A DNA stretch of 64,000 nt from Leuconostoc kimchii IMSNU 11154. GTDB taxonomy: Bacteria; Bacillota; Bacilli; Lactobacillales; Lactobacillaceae. Each line of letters opens with the position of its first letter. The stretch's first letter is position 1. The notes under the pieces are model-generated. The model searched no databases. It was not told where the DNA came from and saw nothing but the letters and a program-made list of their open reading frames with translations. This document shows positions 26,199 through 36,513 of this stretch, piece by piece. The position numbers were made by a program, and so were the translations under genes. Where the stretch lies: the NCBI RefSeq assembly GCF_000092505.1, contig NC_014136.1, forward strand, positions 1,634,501 through 1,698,500. The letters are read 5' to 3'.

Positions 26199-27731
26199 AT
26201 GACTATTGAAAATATCATAGAAGCAATCGACACAATTGGTCAAAGACAAGGTGACACAGTTGCTTATGATGAATTGGGAAAAACACAAACTTATGCACAG
26301 CTCAAAACGGCATCGGATCGTCTAGCCGCTTTTATAACACAGGCACAAATTACTGATAAAGCACCAATCATGGTTTATGGTGGGCAACAAGTCGAAATGA
26401 TTGTTAGCTTCTTAGGTAGTGCTAAATCAGGGCACGCCTATATACCAGTTGATGTTAATTCAGCATCTGAGCGCTTGACTGACATTATTGAAATTGGTAA
26501 GCCGGCTTTAGTGATTGCCGTAGATGATTTGCCAATTGAAATTACGCAAGTGCCAGTCATTGACCGGACACAACTTGATGGCATTTTTAACACACCATCT
26601 GATTTTGATATGACAAAACCAGTTCGTGGGGATGATAATTTCTATATTATCTTTACATCTGGAACAACAGGTAAACCAAAAGGTGTGCAAATTTCGCATA
26701 ATAATCTCTTGAGTTTTGCTAATTGGATGTTGGGCGAAGACTTTGGCTGGGGATTAGGCAACAATGTTTTGTCACAACCACCTTATTCGTTTGACTTGTC
26801 AGTGATGGATTGGGTACCAACGCTATTATCACAAGGGACATTAAAAGCATTACCAAAAGCGGCTGCTGATGATTTTAAAACCTTATTTAAAACATTACCT
26901 GGCCTCCACTTGAATAAGTGGGTATCGACACCATCTTTTGCCGATGTGGCGCTACTTGATCCAGAATTTACGCAAGAAAATCTTCCTGCTTTGAATGCTT
27001 TTTTCTTTTGTGGCGAAGTTTTGACGACAACAACAGCGCAAAAACTGATTGATCGTTTTCCAGAAGCAAAAATCTATAATACTTATGGTCCAACAGAGGC
27101 GACTGTTGCAGTGACTGGGTTGCCTATTACGAAAGAAACTATTGCAAATAACGACAAAATGCCTATTGGCTTTGTGAAATCGGATACTGAAATCATTATA
27201 CAAGATGCTGATGGTATTGTCGTAGCTGATGGTCAAGCGGGTGAAATTGTGATTGCTGGTCCGTCTGTATCCAAAGGTTATTTAAACAATCCTGAGAAAA
27301 CAGCAGCAGCTTTTACAATAGTTAACGGGCAAAATGCTTATAAAACAGGCGATTTAGCTTTACGTGATGCTGGTGGTTTATTGCACTATAAAGGACGCAG
27401 CGATTTCCAAATCAAATTACACGGATTCCGTATTGAACTAGAAGAGGTTGCCCAACAATTGCAACAAAGCCAATGGGTTGACCAAGCAGTTGCTGTACCA
27501 AGGTATGATGCTGATGGTAAGGTAAAGCAACTGATAGCCATTCTAGTAGCTAAAAGTAATCACTTTGAGAAGCCGATTTTATTAACAAATGCAATTAAAG
27601 CTGATCTTCAAAACATTATGATGCCTTATATGATACCAAGTAGGTTTATGTACAGAGATGCGTTGCCACTGACCGCTAATGGTAAGATTGATCTTAAAGG
27701 ATTGATTTCAGAGGTAAATGGTCATGCTTAA
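26199..27731 (+). CDS. dltA: D-alanine-[D-alanyl carrier protein] ligase
   Basis: Activates D-alanine with ATP and loads it onto DltC (510 aa). Adenylation-domain motifs: FTSGTTGKPKGV (A3), NTYGPTEATVA (A5), YKTGDLA (A7) and the C-terminal lysine in TANGKIDLK (A10). The acyl-carrier step is the first of the pathway that puts D-alanine on lipoteichoic acid and lowers surface negative charge. Its end overlaps dltB. Confidence 0.98.
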   Translation: MTIENIIEAIDTIGQRQGDTVAYDELGKTQTYAQLKTASDRLAAFITQAQITDKAPIMVYGGQQVEMIVSFLGSAKSGHAYIPVDVNSASERLTDIIEIGKPALVIAVDDLPIEITQVPVIDRTQLDGIFNTPSDFDMTKPVRGDDNFYIIFTSGTTGKPKGVQISHNNLLSFANWMLGEDFGWGLGNNVLSQPPYSFDLSVMDWVPTLLSQGTLKALPKAAADDFKTLFKTLPGLHLNKWVSTPSFADVALLDPEFTQENLPALNAFFFCGEVLTTTTAQKLIDRFPEAKIYNTYGPTEATVAVTGLPITKETIANNDKMPIGFVKSDTEIIIQDADGIVVADGQAGEIVIAGPSVSKGYLNNPEKTAAAFTIVNGQNAYKTGDLALRDAGGLLHYKGRSDFQIKLHGFRIELEEVAQQLQQSQWVDQAVAVPRYDADGKVKQLIAILVAKSNHFEKPILLTNAIKADLQNIMMPYMIPSRFMYRDALPLTANGKIDLKGLISEVNGHA

Positions 27732-28929
27732 TTTACAGCCTTACGCGGATCCAAAGTATTTTGTGATTTTGCTACTAGCCTTATTACCAATTGCTATTGG
27801 ATTATACTTTGGTAAGCGATTAAATTGGTATGAAGTTGTTGTGTCATTAGTTTTTATCTTTCTGATGTTTGATGGTGAAAAATATCATGAGGGATTTGCA
27901 CTTGTTGGTTATATGATTTGGCAATGGTTGCTTGTCTGGGCTTACACGCTTTACCGAAAAAAGGCAAATGGTACAGTTGTTTTTTACATTGCAACTTTTT
28001 TATCAATTTTACCGCTGATATTAGTTAAAGTAGCACCGGTCGCAAATTGGACGCATGTGACCTCGTTACTAGGATTTCTGGGTATCTCTTACTTGACATT
28101 CCGTTCAGTGGCAATGATACTGGAAACACGGGATGGATCAATTAAAGAATTTAACCCTTGGTTATTCTTGCGTTTTATGCTTTTCATGCCTACAATATCA
28201 TCAGGACCAATTGATCGTTATCGGCGTTTTGTTAAAGATATAACAACAGTGCCAGATCGTCAAAAATATACTGGGATGCTAGAAAAAGCAGTATGGTATT
28301 TTTTTCTTGGGTTCTTGTACAAGTTCGTTATATCGTATATCTTGGGAACAGTGCTGCTACCCCAGGTGGAGAGTTTAGCTACTTTATCAGCCAGCGTTCA
28401 TCATGGTTGGACTTGGTGGCTTGTACCAGTCATGTATACATATGGCTTTAATTTGTTTTTTGATTTTGCTGGTTATTCATTATTTGCTGTTGCAACAAGT
28501 TATGTGATGGGCGTTGAGTTACCAATGAACTTTAACAAACCATTCTTATCCAAAAACCTGAAAGACTTTTGGAATCGTTGGCATATCTCATTATCATTTT
28601 GGTTCCGAGACTATATTTTTATGAGATTAGTATTTTTAATCATGAAAAAGAAGTGGATTAAAAATCGCGTGACAACATCGAATGTTGCTTATATTGCAAA
28701 CATGCTCATCATGGGATTCTGGCATGGATTACATTGGTATTATATTGCTTATGGCTTATTCCATGGTGTTGGTATGGCGATTAATGATGCCTGGCTGCGT
28801 TATAAAAAGAAACATCATGTCCCACATAACAAGTTTACAGAAGCACTTGCAATCTTTATAACATTTAACGTTGTTATGGTCAGTTTCTTGTTGTTCAGCG
28901 GATTTTTGGATACACTATGGTTTAAGTAA
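27724..28929 (+). CDS. dltB: MBOAT-family D-alanyl transfer protein DltB
   Basis: Polytopic membrane O-acyltransferase (401 aa from 27724) that moves D-alanine from DltC to the outside. Conserved MBOAT elements include NFNKPFLSKNLKDFWNRWH and the MGFWHGLHWYYIAYGLFHG stretch with the active-site histidine (about residue 337). I prefer the ATG at 27724 because GAGG (27711-27714) sits 9 nt before it; an ATG at 27718 is also in frame. It overlaps dltA by 8 bp. Confidence 0.96.
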   Translation: MLNLQPYADPKYFVILLLALLPIAIGLYFGKRLNWYEVVVSLVFIFLMFDGEKYHEGFALVGYMIWQWLLVWAYTLYRKKANGTVVFYIATFLSILPLILVKVAPVANWTHVTSLLGFLGISYLTFRSVAMILETRDGSIKEFNPWLFLRFMLFMPTISSGPIDRYRRFVKDITTVPDRQKYTGMLEKAVWYFFLGFLYKFVISYILGTVLLPQVESLATLSASVHHGWTWWLVPVMYTYGFNLFFDFAGYSLFAVATSYVMGVELPMNFNKPFLSKNLKDFWNRWHISLSFWFRDYIFMRLVFLIMKKKWIKNRVTTSNVAYIANMLIMGFWHGLHWYYIAYGLFHGVGMAINDAWLRYKKKHHVPHNKFTEALAIFITFNVVMVSFLLFSGFLDTLWFK

Positions 28930-28957
28930 CAACTTATAAAAGAAAGAGGAAATAAAC

Positions 28958-29194
28958 ATGGCAGTTAAAGAAGAAGTAGTAGATATTTTAAATACAATCA
29001 TTGGTGAAGATATTTCAGATCAAATGGATGATGATTTTTTTGAAAGCGGCTTGCTAGATTCTATGGCAACAGTTGAGTTGTTGCTTGATCTTGAAACTAA
29101 ATTTGATATTCAAGCACCTGTGTCAGAATTTAATCGTGAAGAGTGGAATACACCGAATAAAGTGGTTGCCAAAGTTGAATCTTTGATCGGGTAA
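28958..29194 (+). CDS. dltC: D-alanyl carrier protein
   Basis: 78-residue acyl-carrier-like protein. S35 in the LLDSMATVE motif carries the 4'-phosphopantetheine arm that bears D-alanine. AAAGAGG precedes the ATG. It accepts D-alanine from DltA and docks to DltB. Confidence 0.97.
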   Translation: MAVKEEVVDILNTIIGEDISDQMDDDFFESGLLDSMATVELLLDLETKFDIQAPVSEFNREEWNTPNKVVAKVESLIG

Positions 29195-29199
29195 GCACC

Positions 29200-30484
29200 A
29201 TGAAAAAACGGGGGTTATGGTGGATTTTTGGACCAGTATTGGTCGCTTTTATCCTGGTTGGTGCATTATTTTTAGCACCGTTTTCTTTAAATCACATCAC
29301 AAAGAAAGATGTGCGTGAAGCGTCTGTATCTTTTTCAAAAAATGTTTTCAAAGGGGAGGCTGTTAAAACAGCAGCGTTCAATGATCACTCTAAGCGCTAT
29401 GTGCCGTTTTTTGGTTCTAGCGAGTTATTACGTTTAGATAGTATGCATCCTGCCATATTGGCTGAAAAATATCATCGGAATTATCAACCATTTTTACTTG
29501 GTCAAGCAGGTACAGAATCATTAACGCATTACCTTAGTATGCAAGAAATGACACCAGCACTGCACAAAAAGCAAGCTGTATTCATAGTTTCACAGCAATG
29601 GTTTACCAAGAAAGATTCAAAATTATCATTTCCAGAGTTCTATTCACCTTTGCAGACGGCGGATTGGCTACGACATATTAAAAAAATTACACCGACAGAT
29701 CGCTTTATGGCACGTCGATTATTGCAACAAAGTCAGATAAAAGATAATGAACTTTATGCAAAAATGATTACTAAAATTAGTCATAATAAACCATTATCAA
29801 AAACTGATCGAAAAGTGTTGGCTGTTCGTCATCGCATGTTGTTACGTGAAGATCAGTTATTTTCAAGCTTTTCAAAAAGTTCAAATTGGTCAAAACGTGT
29901 TGAACCAGCTTTGAAAAAATTGCCAGAGCAAGATGATAATAATGAATTAACACGACAGGCAACAAGCGTTGGTAAAAAGCAAACATCCAATAATCGATTC
30001 CAAATTAAAAATTCGTTTTACAGTTACCGTGTCAAGCTACGTTTAAAGCAGTTGGCAGGATCTCAGAGAGATTTCGATTATCGTCAATCAGATGAGTACG
30101 CAGATTTTCAAGCTGTTTTAGCAGAAATTTGCAAAACAACATACGGATGTTCTGTTTATTATCCAACCTGTTAATCAGCGTTGGGCAAACTACACAGGTC
30201 TAAAAAAAGAAATGTATTACCAAAGTGTTGACAAAGTTAAAAAGCAGTTAACCTCGCAAGGTTTTAATCATATTGCTGATTTGTCACATCAAGGTAATCA
30301 AAATTACTTCATGCAAGATACGATTCATCTTGGTTGGAATGGTTGGGTTGCAGCAGATCAACATATTAAGCCGTTTTTAACTCAGGGTTATCAGCCAACA
30401 AACTATCATATTAATAATAACTACTTGTCAGAAGATTGGCAGAATTTAATGCCAACAACTGATAATTTAGCACAATTCAAATAA
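29200..30484 (+). pseudogene. dltD: dltD, frameshifted
   Basis: DltD is an outward-facing SGNH-like membrane-anchored protein completing teichoic acid D-alanylation. The reading frame from 29200 (N-terminal helix about 7-27, GSSELLR motif) runs to a stop at 30172-30174, while the remaining about 115 residues continue in another frame to 30484. Removing one T from the TTT at 30128-30130 restores EIAKQHTDVLFIIQPVNQRW and a single 427-residue protein of normal DltD length, including the C-terminal DTIHLGWNGW motif. Either a real one-base insertion has inactivated the gene or this is a sequencing error. The first part lacks the C-terminal catalytic aspartate/histidine and would be inactive. Confidence 0.9.
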
Positions 30485-30533
30485 AAAACACCGATTATCG
30501 TCGATTGAAGTTCACGATAATCGGTGTTTTTTT
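30483..30533. terminator. dlt operon terminator, bidirectional
   Basis: A 19-bp stem (AAAAAACACCGATTATCGT and complement, 30483-30501 / 30514-30533) with a 12-nt loop. A and T tracts flank both sides, so it also serves the convergent gene at 30546. Confidence 0.95.
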
Positions 30534-30545
30534 GATGAAAGGGGG

Positions 30546-31253
30546 CTATTGTTCATCTTTATTTGATGTTGTGGGGAAATTGAACGGATCAATTGCGTCA
30601 TCACCAGACATAGCACTTAAACTAGTTTGTTCTTCTGGCGGTAGGCTAATGTCGTCAAAATTAAAGGCTAAGAGTGAATCCGTGATAGATTGTTCACGAG
30701 AAATCGCGTCATCATCACGCACGTCAACAATTTTAGCATGCTCAACTGTTTCGTGAGTTTGTTTTAGAAAGGTTTCACGTGCAGCAACACGTTGTTTGAG
30801 ATCAGAAACATCAACAGTTTCATTTAAATCAGTGACAACGTCAAAACTTACCCCAACATTTTTTTTCATTAAATTAAAAGTGGCTTCAGCAATTGCACCA
30901 GTTTGTACCTCAAGTTGTTGTGCTAAAAAGCCAGCCTCTAAACTGAAATCAGCAGTTCTATCAAGAGACAAACGTTGTTGTACTAAGTCACCAGTGAGGT
31001 ACCAACGTTGATTTTTACTGTCTTGTGAGGCAATTTCCAAGTGACCAAAACCAGCATGATCGAAAAAATCAGTCACTGAACTTAGTGTATCAGTTGGAAA
31101 TTGTCGCGCAATTTCTTTTCCTGCCCAGTAAAGAATGTGCGGATAATCTTCTTGTAATAGGTTTTTTAAGAGACCATCACGTAGAAGTGATAGGGCGAAA
31201 CTGTTAACTTGAAAATTTGTTTGTAAAATTTTATCATAATCATTGATATTCAT
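30546..31253 (-). CDS. YslB-like DUF2507 protein with acidic tail
   Basis: 235 aa. The first about 145 residues resemble the DUF2507/YslB family (LYWAGKEIARQFP and the LTGDLVQQRL region). An extra about 90-residue tail (from about 145) is rich in D, E, S and T, looks disordered and has a heptad-like VSDLKQRVAARE segment. Function is unknown. A GAAAGG ribosome site lies somewhat far (13 nt) from the ATG. It is divergent from murI. Confidence 0.75.
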   Translation of the reverse strand: MNINDYDKILQTNFQVNSFALSLLRDGLLKNLLQEDYPHILYWAGKEIARQFPTDTLSSVTDFFDHAGFGHLEIASQDSKNQRWYLTGDLVQQRLSLDRTADFSLEAGFLAQQLEVQTGAIAEATFNLMKKNVGVSFDVVTDLNETVDVSDLKQRVAARETFLKQTHETVEHAKIVDVRDDDAISREQSITDSLLAFNFDDISLPPEEQTSLSAMSGDDAIDPFNFPTTSNKDEQ

Positions 31254-31308
31254 AAGTTTATATAAACCTTTCAGACTTTTATTATACCAAATTTTTAGCC
31301 TGTAAAAC

Positions 31309-31336
31309 TTGCATTCTTAATTTTTCCAGTCATAAT
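31309..31336 (+). promoter_or_regulatory. murI promoter (leaderless type)
   Basis: TTGCAT (31309-31314), 16 bp, CATAAT (31331-31336). The ATG at 31344 is only 7 nt past the -10, and no Shine-Dalgarno lies between them, so transcription should begin at or next to the start codon. Confidence 0.6.
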
Positions 31337-31343
31337 TATAGAT

Positions 31344-32186
31344 ATGAATAAAAATAATCCAATCGGGATGGTTGATTCTGGTGTTGGCGGATTAACCGTA
31401 ATTAAGGCTGCACAGAAGCAACTACCTAACGAACAATTTATCTTTATTGGCGATACAGCACGTATGCCATATGGCCCACGAACGACTGATGAGGTGATTG
31501 CTTACACACTCCAAATGGCTAATTTTTTGGTGAATGAGAAGCATATAAAATTACTGGTTATTGCCTGTAACACGGCAACTGCCCGGGCCTTATCAGTACT
31601 TCAAGATCAGTTATCGATTCCAGTTATTGGTGTGATTCAACCAGGTGCGAAAGCGGCACAATTAGCGACAAAAAATAAAAAAATCGGCGTTATTGCGACA
31701 CAGGGCACAGTAACATCTGAAGCATATGATGTACAATTACACCATTATAACAGCCAAATAACTGTTGTCTCACAAGCAGAACCTGAATTTGTTCAAACTG
31801 TTGAATTAAACAAATACCATAGTGATGAAGCACGAAAACTTGTCAATAGTCATTTAGCTACCTTAAAAGCAGCCAAAATCGATACGTTAATTTTGGGATG
31901 TACGCATTTTCCATTGTTGACACCTTTTATTAAATCGGCAATTGGTGAGAATGTGACGCTAATTGATTCTGGGCAAGAAACAGTGCAAGTCATTCAAGAT
32001 TGTCTGGCGCAATCTCATTTATCGACAGTTAGCAAACATGACCATAATGATGATGTCTATTATACAACTGGTGATCCAGTGTTGTTTAAAGCCATTGCAA
32101 CGGATTGGTTGGAACGAGAAAAAACGTTGGATGTTCGTCAATTAAAAATTGTTGATGCAGGTACCCAACAACATCTGGAGGAGTAA
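31344..32186 (+). CDS. murI: Glutamate racemase
   Basis: Makes D-glutamate for peptidoglycan (280 aa). The paired catalytic cysteines are in VIACNTATA and LGCTHFPLL, and the N-terminal IGMVDSGVGGLTV motif is intact. It starts the murI-rdgB-yfcE run, with rdgB beginning one base after its stop. The start has no ribosome site (see the promoter entry). Confidence 0.97.
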   Translation: MNKNNPIGMVDSGVGGLTVIKAAQKQLPNEQFIFIGDTARMPYGPRTTDEVIAYTLQMANFLVNEKHIKLLVIACNTATARALSVLQDQLSIPVIGVIQPGAKAAQLATKNKKIGVIATQGTVTSEAYDVQLHHYNSQITVVSQAEPEFVQTVELNKYHSDEARKLVNSHLATLKAAKIDTLILGCTHFPLLTPFIKSAIGENVTLIDSGQETVQVIQDCLAQSHLSTVSKHDHNDDVYYTTGDPVLFKAIATDWLEREKTLDVRQLKIVDAGTQQHLEE

Positions 32187-32187
32187 A

Positions 32188-32796
32188 ATGATGCCACGAC
32201 TAATTTTGGCAAGTAATAATGCCCACAAAATAACAGAGTTAGAAGCAATTTTAAAAACAAGCAATGTTGATTTATCGGTCATACCTTTGCGTGATTTAGG
32301 AAGTGATGTCCCCGAAATGATTGAGGATGGTACAACATTTGAAGAAAATGCGACAAAAAAGGTGACAACAATTGCACAAATTGCACCATATGATTATATT
32401 TTAGCTGATGATTCTGGCTTATCAATAAATGCACTAAACGGGGAGCCGGGGGTCTATTCTGCACGTTATGCAGGTGACCATGATGATGAGGCCAATATTG
32501 ATAAAGTATTAACTAAAATGGCGCATGTAACAGACCGTTCGGCACAATTCAGTAGCGTTATTGTGTTGATTGGACCAAATAAACACAAATTAGTTGTGAG
32601 CGGTGTGATTGATGGTACCATTGCATCACAACGACAGGGATCCAATGGATTTGGTTATGATCCAATTTTCTTCGTACCACAATTTTCAAAAACCTTTGCT
32701 GAGTTGACAGCAGATGAAAAAAATCAGGTCAGTCATCGTGGTCTTGCGTTACAAGAATTAGGCCGCCGGTTACCGCAATGGTTGAAAGGAGAATGA
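32188..32796 (+). CDS. rdgB: Non-canonical purine NTP pyrophosphatase
   Basis: HAM1/RdgB-family enzyme (202 aa) that removes dITP and XTP from the nucleotide pool. Motifs: LASNNAHKITEL (N-terminal), ADDSGLSINALNGEPGVYSARYAG and GFGYDPIFF. GGAGGAG at the end of murI serves as its ribosome site; the ATG at 32188 or the adjacent one at 32191 may be used. Confidence 0.96.
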   Translation: MMPRLILASNNAHKITELEAILKTSNVDLSVIPLRDLGSDVPEMIEDGTTFEENATKKVTTIAQIAPYDYILADDSGLSINALNGEPGVYSARYAGDHDDEANIDKVLTKMAHVTDRSAQFSSVIVLIGPNKHKLVVSGVIDGTIASQRQGSNGFGYDPIFFVPQFSKTFAELTADEKNQVSHRGLALQELGRRLPQWLKGE

Positions 32797-32801
32797 GTCC
32801 A

Positions 32802-32834
32802 ATGAAAAGTTGCGACTTGTTGATGTACAAATGA
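32802..32834 (+). CDS. Possible 10-codon leader peptide
   Basis: ATG 32802 opens MKSCDLLMYK and ends in a TGA that overlaps the phosphoesterase ATG (ATGA at 32831-32834). The strong AAAGGAG lies just before it, while the phosphoesterase itself has no site of its own. It may load ribosomes for a coupled start. It could also be chance. Confidence 0.35.
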   Translation: MKSCDLLMYK

Positions 32835-33367
32835 CAAAATTTTTAATTATTTCAGATACGCATGGTGATCGTGATATTCTAGTACAAATTATTAATCATT
32901 GGCGCTCAAAAGTTGATGGCATTTTTTATAATGGCGATTCAGAATTATCAGCGCAAGACGATGTCTTTTCTGATGTCTACACAGTGCTAGGTAACATGGA
33001 TTATGATCCTGATTTCGCTGAAACACATACAGAAACAGTTGCGGGCACGACTTTTTTCCAGACACACGGCCATTTGTATCAGGCAACTGTTCCGGGTACT
33101 TGGGCTAATTTGTCGTTAATGGACCAAGCTGCGCAGAGTCGTGGTGCACAGGTTGTTTTATTTGGACATACACACCTTGAGGGTGCCGTGAGTTATCATC
33201 ATAAGTTATTTATTAATCCTGGGTCAATCAGTTTGCCAAAGGGTCCTCGTGCAATGATTGGTGGCACATATGCGATTTTAGCCGTCGAAGAAAAACAATA
33301 TGTGGTACATTTTTACAATCGCGCACAGCAATTGCTGGAAAATTTGACAGTGTCAGTTGAACGGTAA
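32831..33367 (+). CDS. YfcE/MJ0936-family metallophosphoesterase
   Basis: 178 aa with the calcineurin-like metal motifs SDTHGD, YNGDSE, LGNMD and the C-terminal GHTHLEG. The family hydrolyses phosphodiesters; the physiological substrate is unknown. The start at 32831 matches the family start MTKFLIISDTHGD. It has no direct Shine-Dalgarno and may depend on coupling to the 10-codon ORF before it. It commonly follows rdgB in Firmicutes. Confidence 0.9.
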   Translation: MTKFLIISDTHGDRDILVQIINHWRSKVDGIFYNGDSELSAQDDVFSDVYTVLGNMDYDPDFAETHTETVAGTTFFQTHGHLYQATVPGTWANLSLMDQAAQSRGAQVVLFGHTHLEGAVSYHHKLFINPGSISLPKGPRAMIGGTYAILAVEEKQYVVHFYNRAQQLLENLTVSVER

Positions 33368-33451
33368 TCGTTCATGTATGACAGGTGATAGACGAAAGTA
33401 ATCACGATAAGGGATCACACACTGACAAATGATATGAAAACGTTCTAAACG

Positions 33452-33460
33452 TGGTAAAAT
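33452..33460 (+). promoter_or_regulatory. ruvB extended -10 (leaderless type)
   Basis: TGG-TAAAAT ends 7 nt before the ATG at 33468. No -35 and no Shine-Dalgarno are evident. The same layout is seen at dinB and rimM. Confidence 0.5.
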
Positions 33461-33467
33461 GATATTT

Positions 33468-34526
33468 ATGGTAGACCAACAGGAACCACAATTTAATCAA
33501 TGGTATGATGACACAACACCAACGGATCAGCTTGTACATGATTCTGAAGCAAATGCGTTAGAGCAGCGTGACGAATTATCACTTCGTCCGCAATTTTTGC
33601 GTGAGTATATCGGGCAATCAGCTTTGAAAGAAGAACTGGATGTCTACATTTCTGCGGCTAAGCAGCGTGAAGAAGCGTTGGATCATGTCTTGCTTTTTGG
33701 CCCACCAGGTCTTGGTAAAACAACATTAGCGATGATTATTGCTAATGAAATGGCTGTGCATATCAAAACAACTTCTGGACCAGCCATTGAAAAACCAGGC
33801 GACTTGGTGGCACTACTGAATGAACTAGAGCCAGGTGACATTTTATTTATTGATGAGATTCATCGTTTACCAACAAATATCGAAGAAATCATGTATTCTG
33901 CTATGGAAGATTACTTTGTAGACATTATGGTTGGTCAGGGACCTACGGCTCGAGCAGTTCACTTTCCATTACCACCGTTCACGTTAATAGGTGCGACGAC
34001 ACGGCCAGGTATGCTTTCAAAGCCGCTACGGGATCGTTTTGGTATCATTAACTCGATGGCTTACTATACACCAGAAGAACTACAAGAAATTGTTGTGCGG
34101 TCTGCAGATATTTTTCATGCACCGATTAAGCCACAAGGCGCCTATGAAGTTGCTTTAAGGTCACGTGGCACACCGCGTATTGCAAATCGCCTATTAAAGC
34201 GTGTACGTGATTTTGCACAAGTACAAGGGAAAGATGCAATCGACAAAGGCATTGTGGACATTGCGTTAAATAAATTGCGCGTTGATAACCGCGGATTAGA
34301 TGAAACAGATCATAAATTTTTAGGAACCATGATCGACTATTATAATGGTGGTCCTGTGGGATTAAACACTATTGCAGCAAATATTGGTGAGGAGGCTGAG
34401 ACTTTGGAATCGATGGTTGAGCCTTATTTGTTACAGATTGGCTTTTTACAACGAACACCTCGTGGGCGTGTTGTAACTGAAGTGGCGTATCAGCACCTTA
34501 AAGTACCTTATCAAAAGGAATTATAA
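33468..34526 (+). CDS. ruvB: Holliday junction helicase RuvB
   Basis: AAA+ motor of branch migration (352 aa from 33468; an in-frame ATG at 33459 falls inside the putative -10). Walker A is GPPGLGKT, Walker B is LFIDEIHRL, sensor 1 lies in LIGATTRPG and the arginine finger in LRDRFG. The C-terminal winged helix ends with TPRGRV. Its partner ruvA lies 2 kb downstream, after two unrelated genes. Confidence 0.97.
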   Translation: MVDQQEPQFNQWYDDTTPTDQLVHDSEANALEQRDELSLRPQFLREYIGQSALKEELDVYISAAKQREEALDHVLLFGPPGLGKTTLAMIIANEMAVHIKTTSGPAIEKPGDLVALLNELEPGDILFIDEIHRLPTNIEEIMYSAMEDYFVDIMVGQGPTARAVHFPLPPFTLIGATTRPGMLSKPLRDRFGIINSMAYYTPEELQEIVVRSADIFHAPIKPQGAYEVALRSRGTPRIANRLLKRVRDFAQVQGKDAIDKGIVDIALNKLRVDNRGLDETDHKFLGTMIDYYNGGPVGLNTIAANIGEEAETLESMVEPYLLQIGFLQRTPRGRVVTEVAYQHLKVPYQKEL

Positions 34527-35386
34527 TGCAATATATTATTTCAGATACGCATTTTAATCATGAAAAAATTCTATATTTTGATCAATCTCGTGCGGATTCT
34601 CTCAAAAAACTTGGCATTGATCCCACAATTGAAAATATGGACACCTATCTTGAAAAAGTTTGGAATAACACGGTACACAATACGGATACGGTGTATTTTT
34701 TGGGTGACTTGGGCATGTTTCGAAAGAAACAAGATTTTGTTGCACAGCTGACACGTTTAAACGGACAAAAAGTGTTTTTCAAGGGCAACCATGATCATTC
34801 GGATCAACTCAAGGCTGCGTTGAAAACACCTGAAACAAATATTGTGGCGGTTGTTGAGACAGCTAAAGCATTAAAAATCAATGGCATACATGTTTGGTTG
34901 AGCCATTATGCAATTGATTTGCCATATCCTATCTTATCGCTTCATGGACATATTCATGAAGCGGAGTACCGGCATCCAGGAATGGTTAACTTATCGCTTG
35001 ATTCCGCGTATATGCAAACGCGCCCGTTTGGTGTACCTATCAGTTTTGATGAGCTCACGCCGCTACTGACGGAACGACTTGCTGAGATTACCACGTTATA
35101 TCAGGTTGAATCAGATAATAAACGGTACGACCGTTTCATTGAGCGCGCATTTGATGAAACCATTACTCTTAACAAGCCGACAGCAACACAACGTCATCAA
35201 CTAGCTTTGTTGGTTGATTATCTGAATACTAATGATTTGACGTTTACTCATGTTTTGGATAAATTTAACATTCCAAATGAAAACAAAATATTATCTCAGG
35301 CAGAAAAAGAACAAGTAACCCTGACCGGGTTTGAATTTGAGAAGACAACTGGGTTGACCGGTGATAAAGGTAAAAAAAATGACTGA
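34526..35386 (+). CDS. Calcineurin-like metallophosphoesterase
   Basis: 286 aa. Metal-binding motifs: [26 protein letters not shown] and SHYAID with LHGHIHEA, the arrangement of small phage- and plasmid-type phosphoesterases. A C-terminal region of about 110 residues (from about 180) is not recognised. It starts inside the ruvB stop (TAATG) and overlaps queA by 8 bp, so it is translated as part of the ruvB-queA unit. Substrate unknown. Confidence 0.82.
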   Translation: MQYIISDTHFNHEKILYFDQSRADSLKKLGIDPTIENMDTYLEKVWNNTVHNTDTVYFLGDLGMFRKKQDFVAQLTRLNGQKVFFKGNHDHSDQLKAALKTPETNIVAVVETAKALKINGIHVWLSHYAIDLPYPILSLHGHIHEAEYRHPGMVNLSLDSAYMQTRPFGVPISFDELTPLLTERLAEITTLYQVESDNKRYDRFIERAFDETITLNKPTATQRHQLALLVDYLNTNDLTFTHVLDKFNIPNENKILSQAEKEQVTLTGFEFEKTTGLTGDKGKKND

Positions 35387-36440
35387 AGAAACACGCTACC
35401 AACTAACAGATTTTGATTATAATTTACCAGAAGAATTGATTGCACAGACGCCACTAAAACAACGTGATTCATCACGCTTATTGGTATTAGATGCCGATAG
35501 TGGTGATTATGAGGATAAACATTTTTATGACATTTTATCATATGTTAATCCAGGGGATGCGATTGTGATGAACAATTCTCGTGTACTACCTGCACGTTTA
35601 CATGGTGCACGACCTGAAACAGGTGGACATGCTGAAGTATTGTTGCTACGCCAAGATCATGGTGATGTCTGGGAAACTTTGGTTAAACCAGCAAAAAAAT
35701 CACCCATTGGTTCAACAATTGTTTTTGGTGATGACATGAACCACCCAATCATGACAGCAACGGTTGTTGGTGAACTAGAACATGGCGGTCGCTATATTGA
35801 ATTTCATTATGATGGCATTTTCATGGAATTATTAGACAAATTAGGTGAAATGCCACTGCCACCTTATATTAAAGAAAAACTAGCAGATCAAGAACGTTAT
35901 CAAACTGTTTATTCAAAGGTTGATGGTTCTGCGGCTGCGCCAACGGCTGGATTACATTGGACACCAGAGCTGCTAGATAAGGTTCGTGCAAAGGGCGTTC
36001 AAACAGTTGAATTGACGTTGCACGTTGGCTTGGGAACGTTTAGACCGGTTGAAGAAGAAAATATTGAAGATCATAAAATGCATTCTGAGTTCTACCAGTT
36101 GAGTCAAGAGGCCGCTGATGCTTTGAATCAAGTTCATGCTAATGGTGGACGTATTATTGCCACTGGTACGACTTCTATACGTACCTTGGAAACAATTGGG
36201 TCTAAGTTCAACGGGCACTTGCAGGCTGATTCTGGTTGGACGGATATTTTTATCAAACCAGGCTACCACTGGACAACTGTTGATGCTTTTATCACAAATT
36301 TTCATCTTCCTAAATCAACTTTGGTGATGTTAGTTGCGGCTTTTACAGGGCGCGATAATATTTTAAATGCTTATCAGCACGCTGTTGATGACAAATATCG
36401 TTTCTTTAGCTTTGGAGATGCGATGTTTATTAAACGTTAA
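35379..36440 (+). CDS. queA: S-adenosylmethionine:tRNA ribosyltransferase-isomerase
   Basis: Adds the cyclopentene precursor (epoxyqueuosine step) to 7-aminomethyl-deazaguanine at tRNA position 34 (353 aa). Motifs: [15 protein letters not shown] (N-terminal), [33 protein letters not shown] and [23 protein letters not shown] (partly quoted). AAAGG lies upstream of the ATG at 35379, which overlaps the phosphoesterase stop. Confidence 0.96.
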   Translation: MTEETRYQLTDFDYNLPEELIAQTPLKQRDSSRLLVLDADSGDYEDKHFYDILSYVNPGDAIVMNNSRVLPARLHGARPETGGHAEVLLLRQDHGDVWETLVKPAKKSPIGSTIVFGDDMNHPIMTATVVGELEHGGRYIEFHYDGIFMELLDKLGEMPLPPYIKEKLADQERYQTVYSKVDGSAAAPTAGLHWTPELLDKVRAKGVQTVELTLHVGLGTFRPVEEENIEDHKMHSEFYQLSQEAADALNQVHANGGRIIATGTTSIRTLETIGSKFNGHLQADSGWTDIFIKPGYHWTTVDAFITNFHLPKSTLVMLVAAFTGRDNILNAYQHAVDDKYRFFSFGDAMFIKR

Positions 36441-36513
36441 CAGTAAGTAATGGCGTGTCAATTCAACGTTTTTATGATAAACTGAAAACATTGAATTCAA
36501 GGGGGACAAACAA

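Noticed and set aside
33441-33454. AACGTTCTAAACGT before ruvB as a LexA box
   Set aside because: It lacks the CGAAC and GTTCG half-sites in the right spacing seen at recA and dinB.
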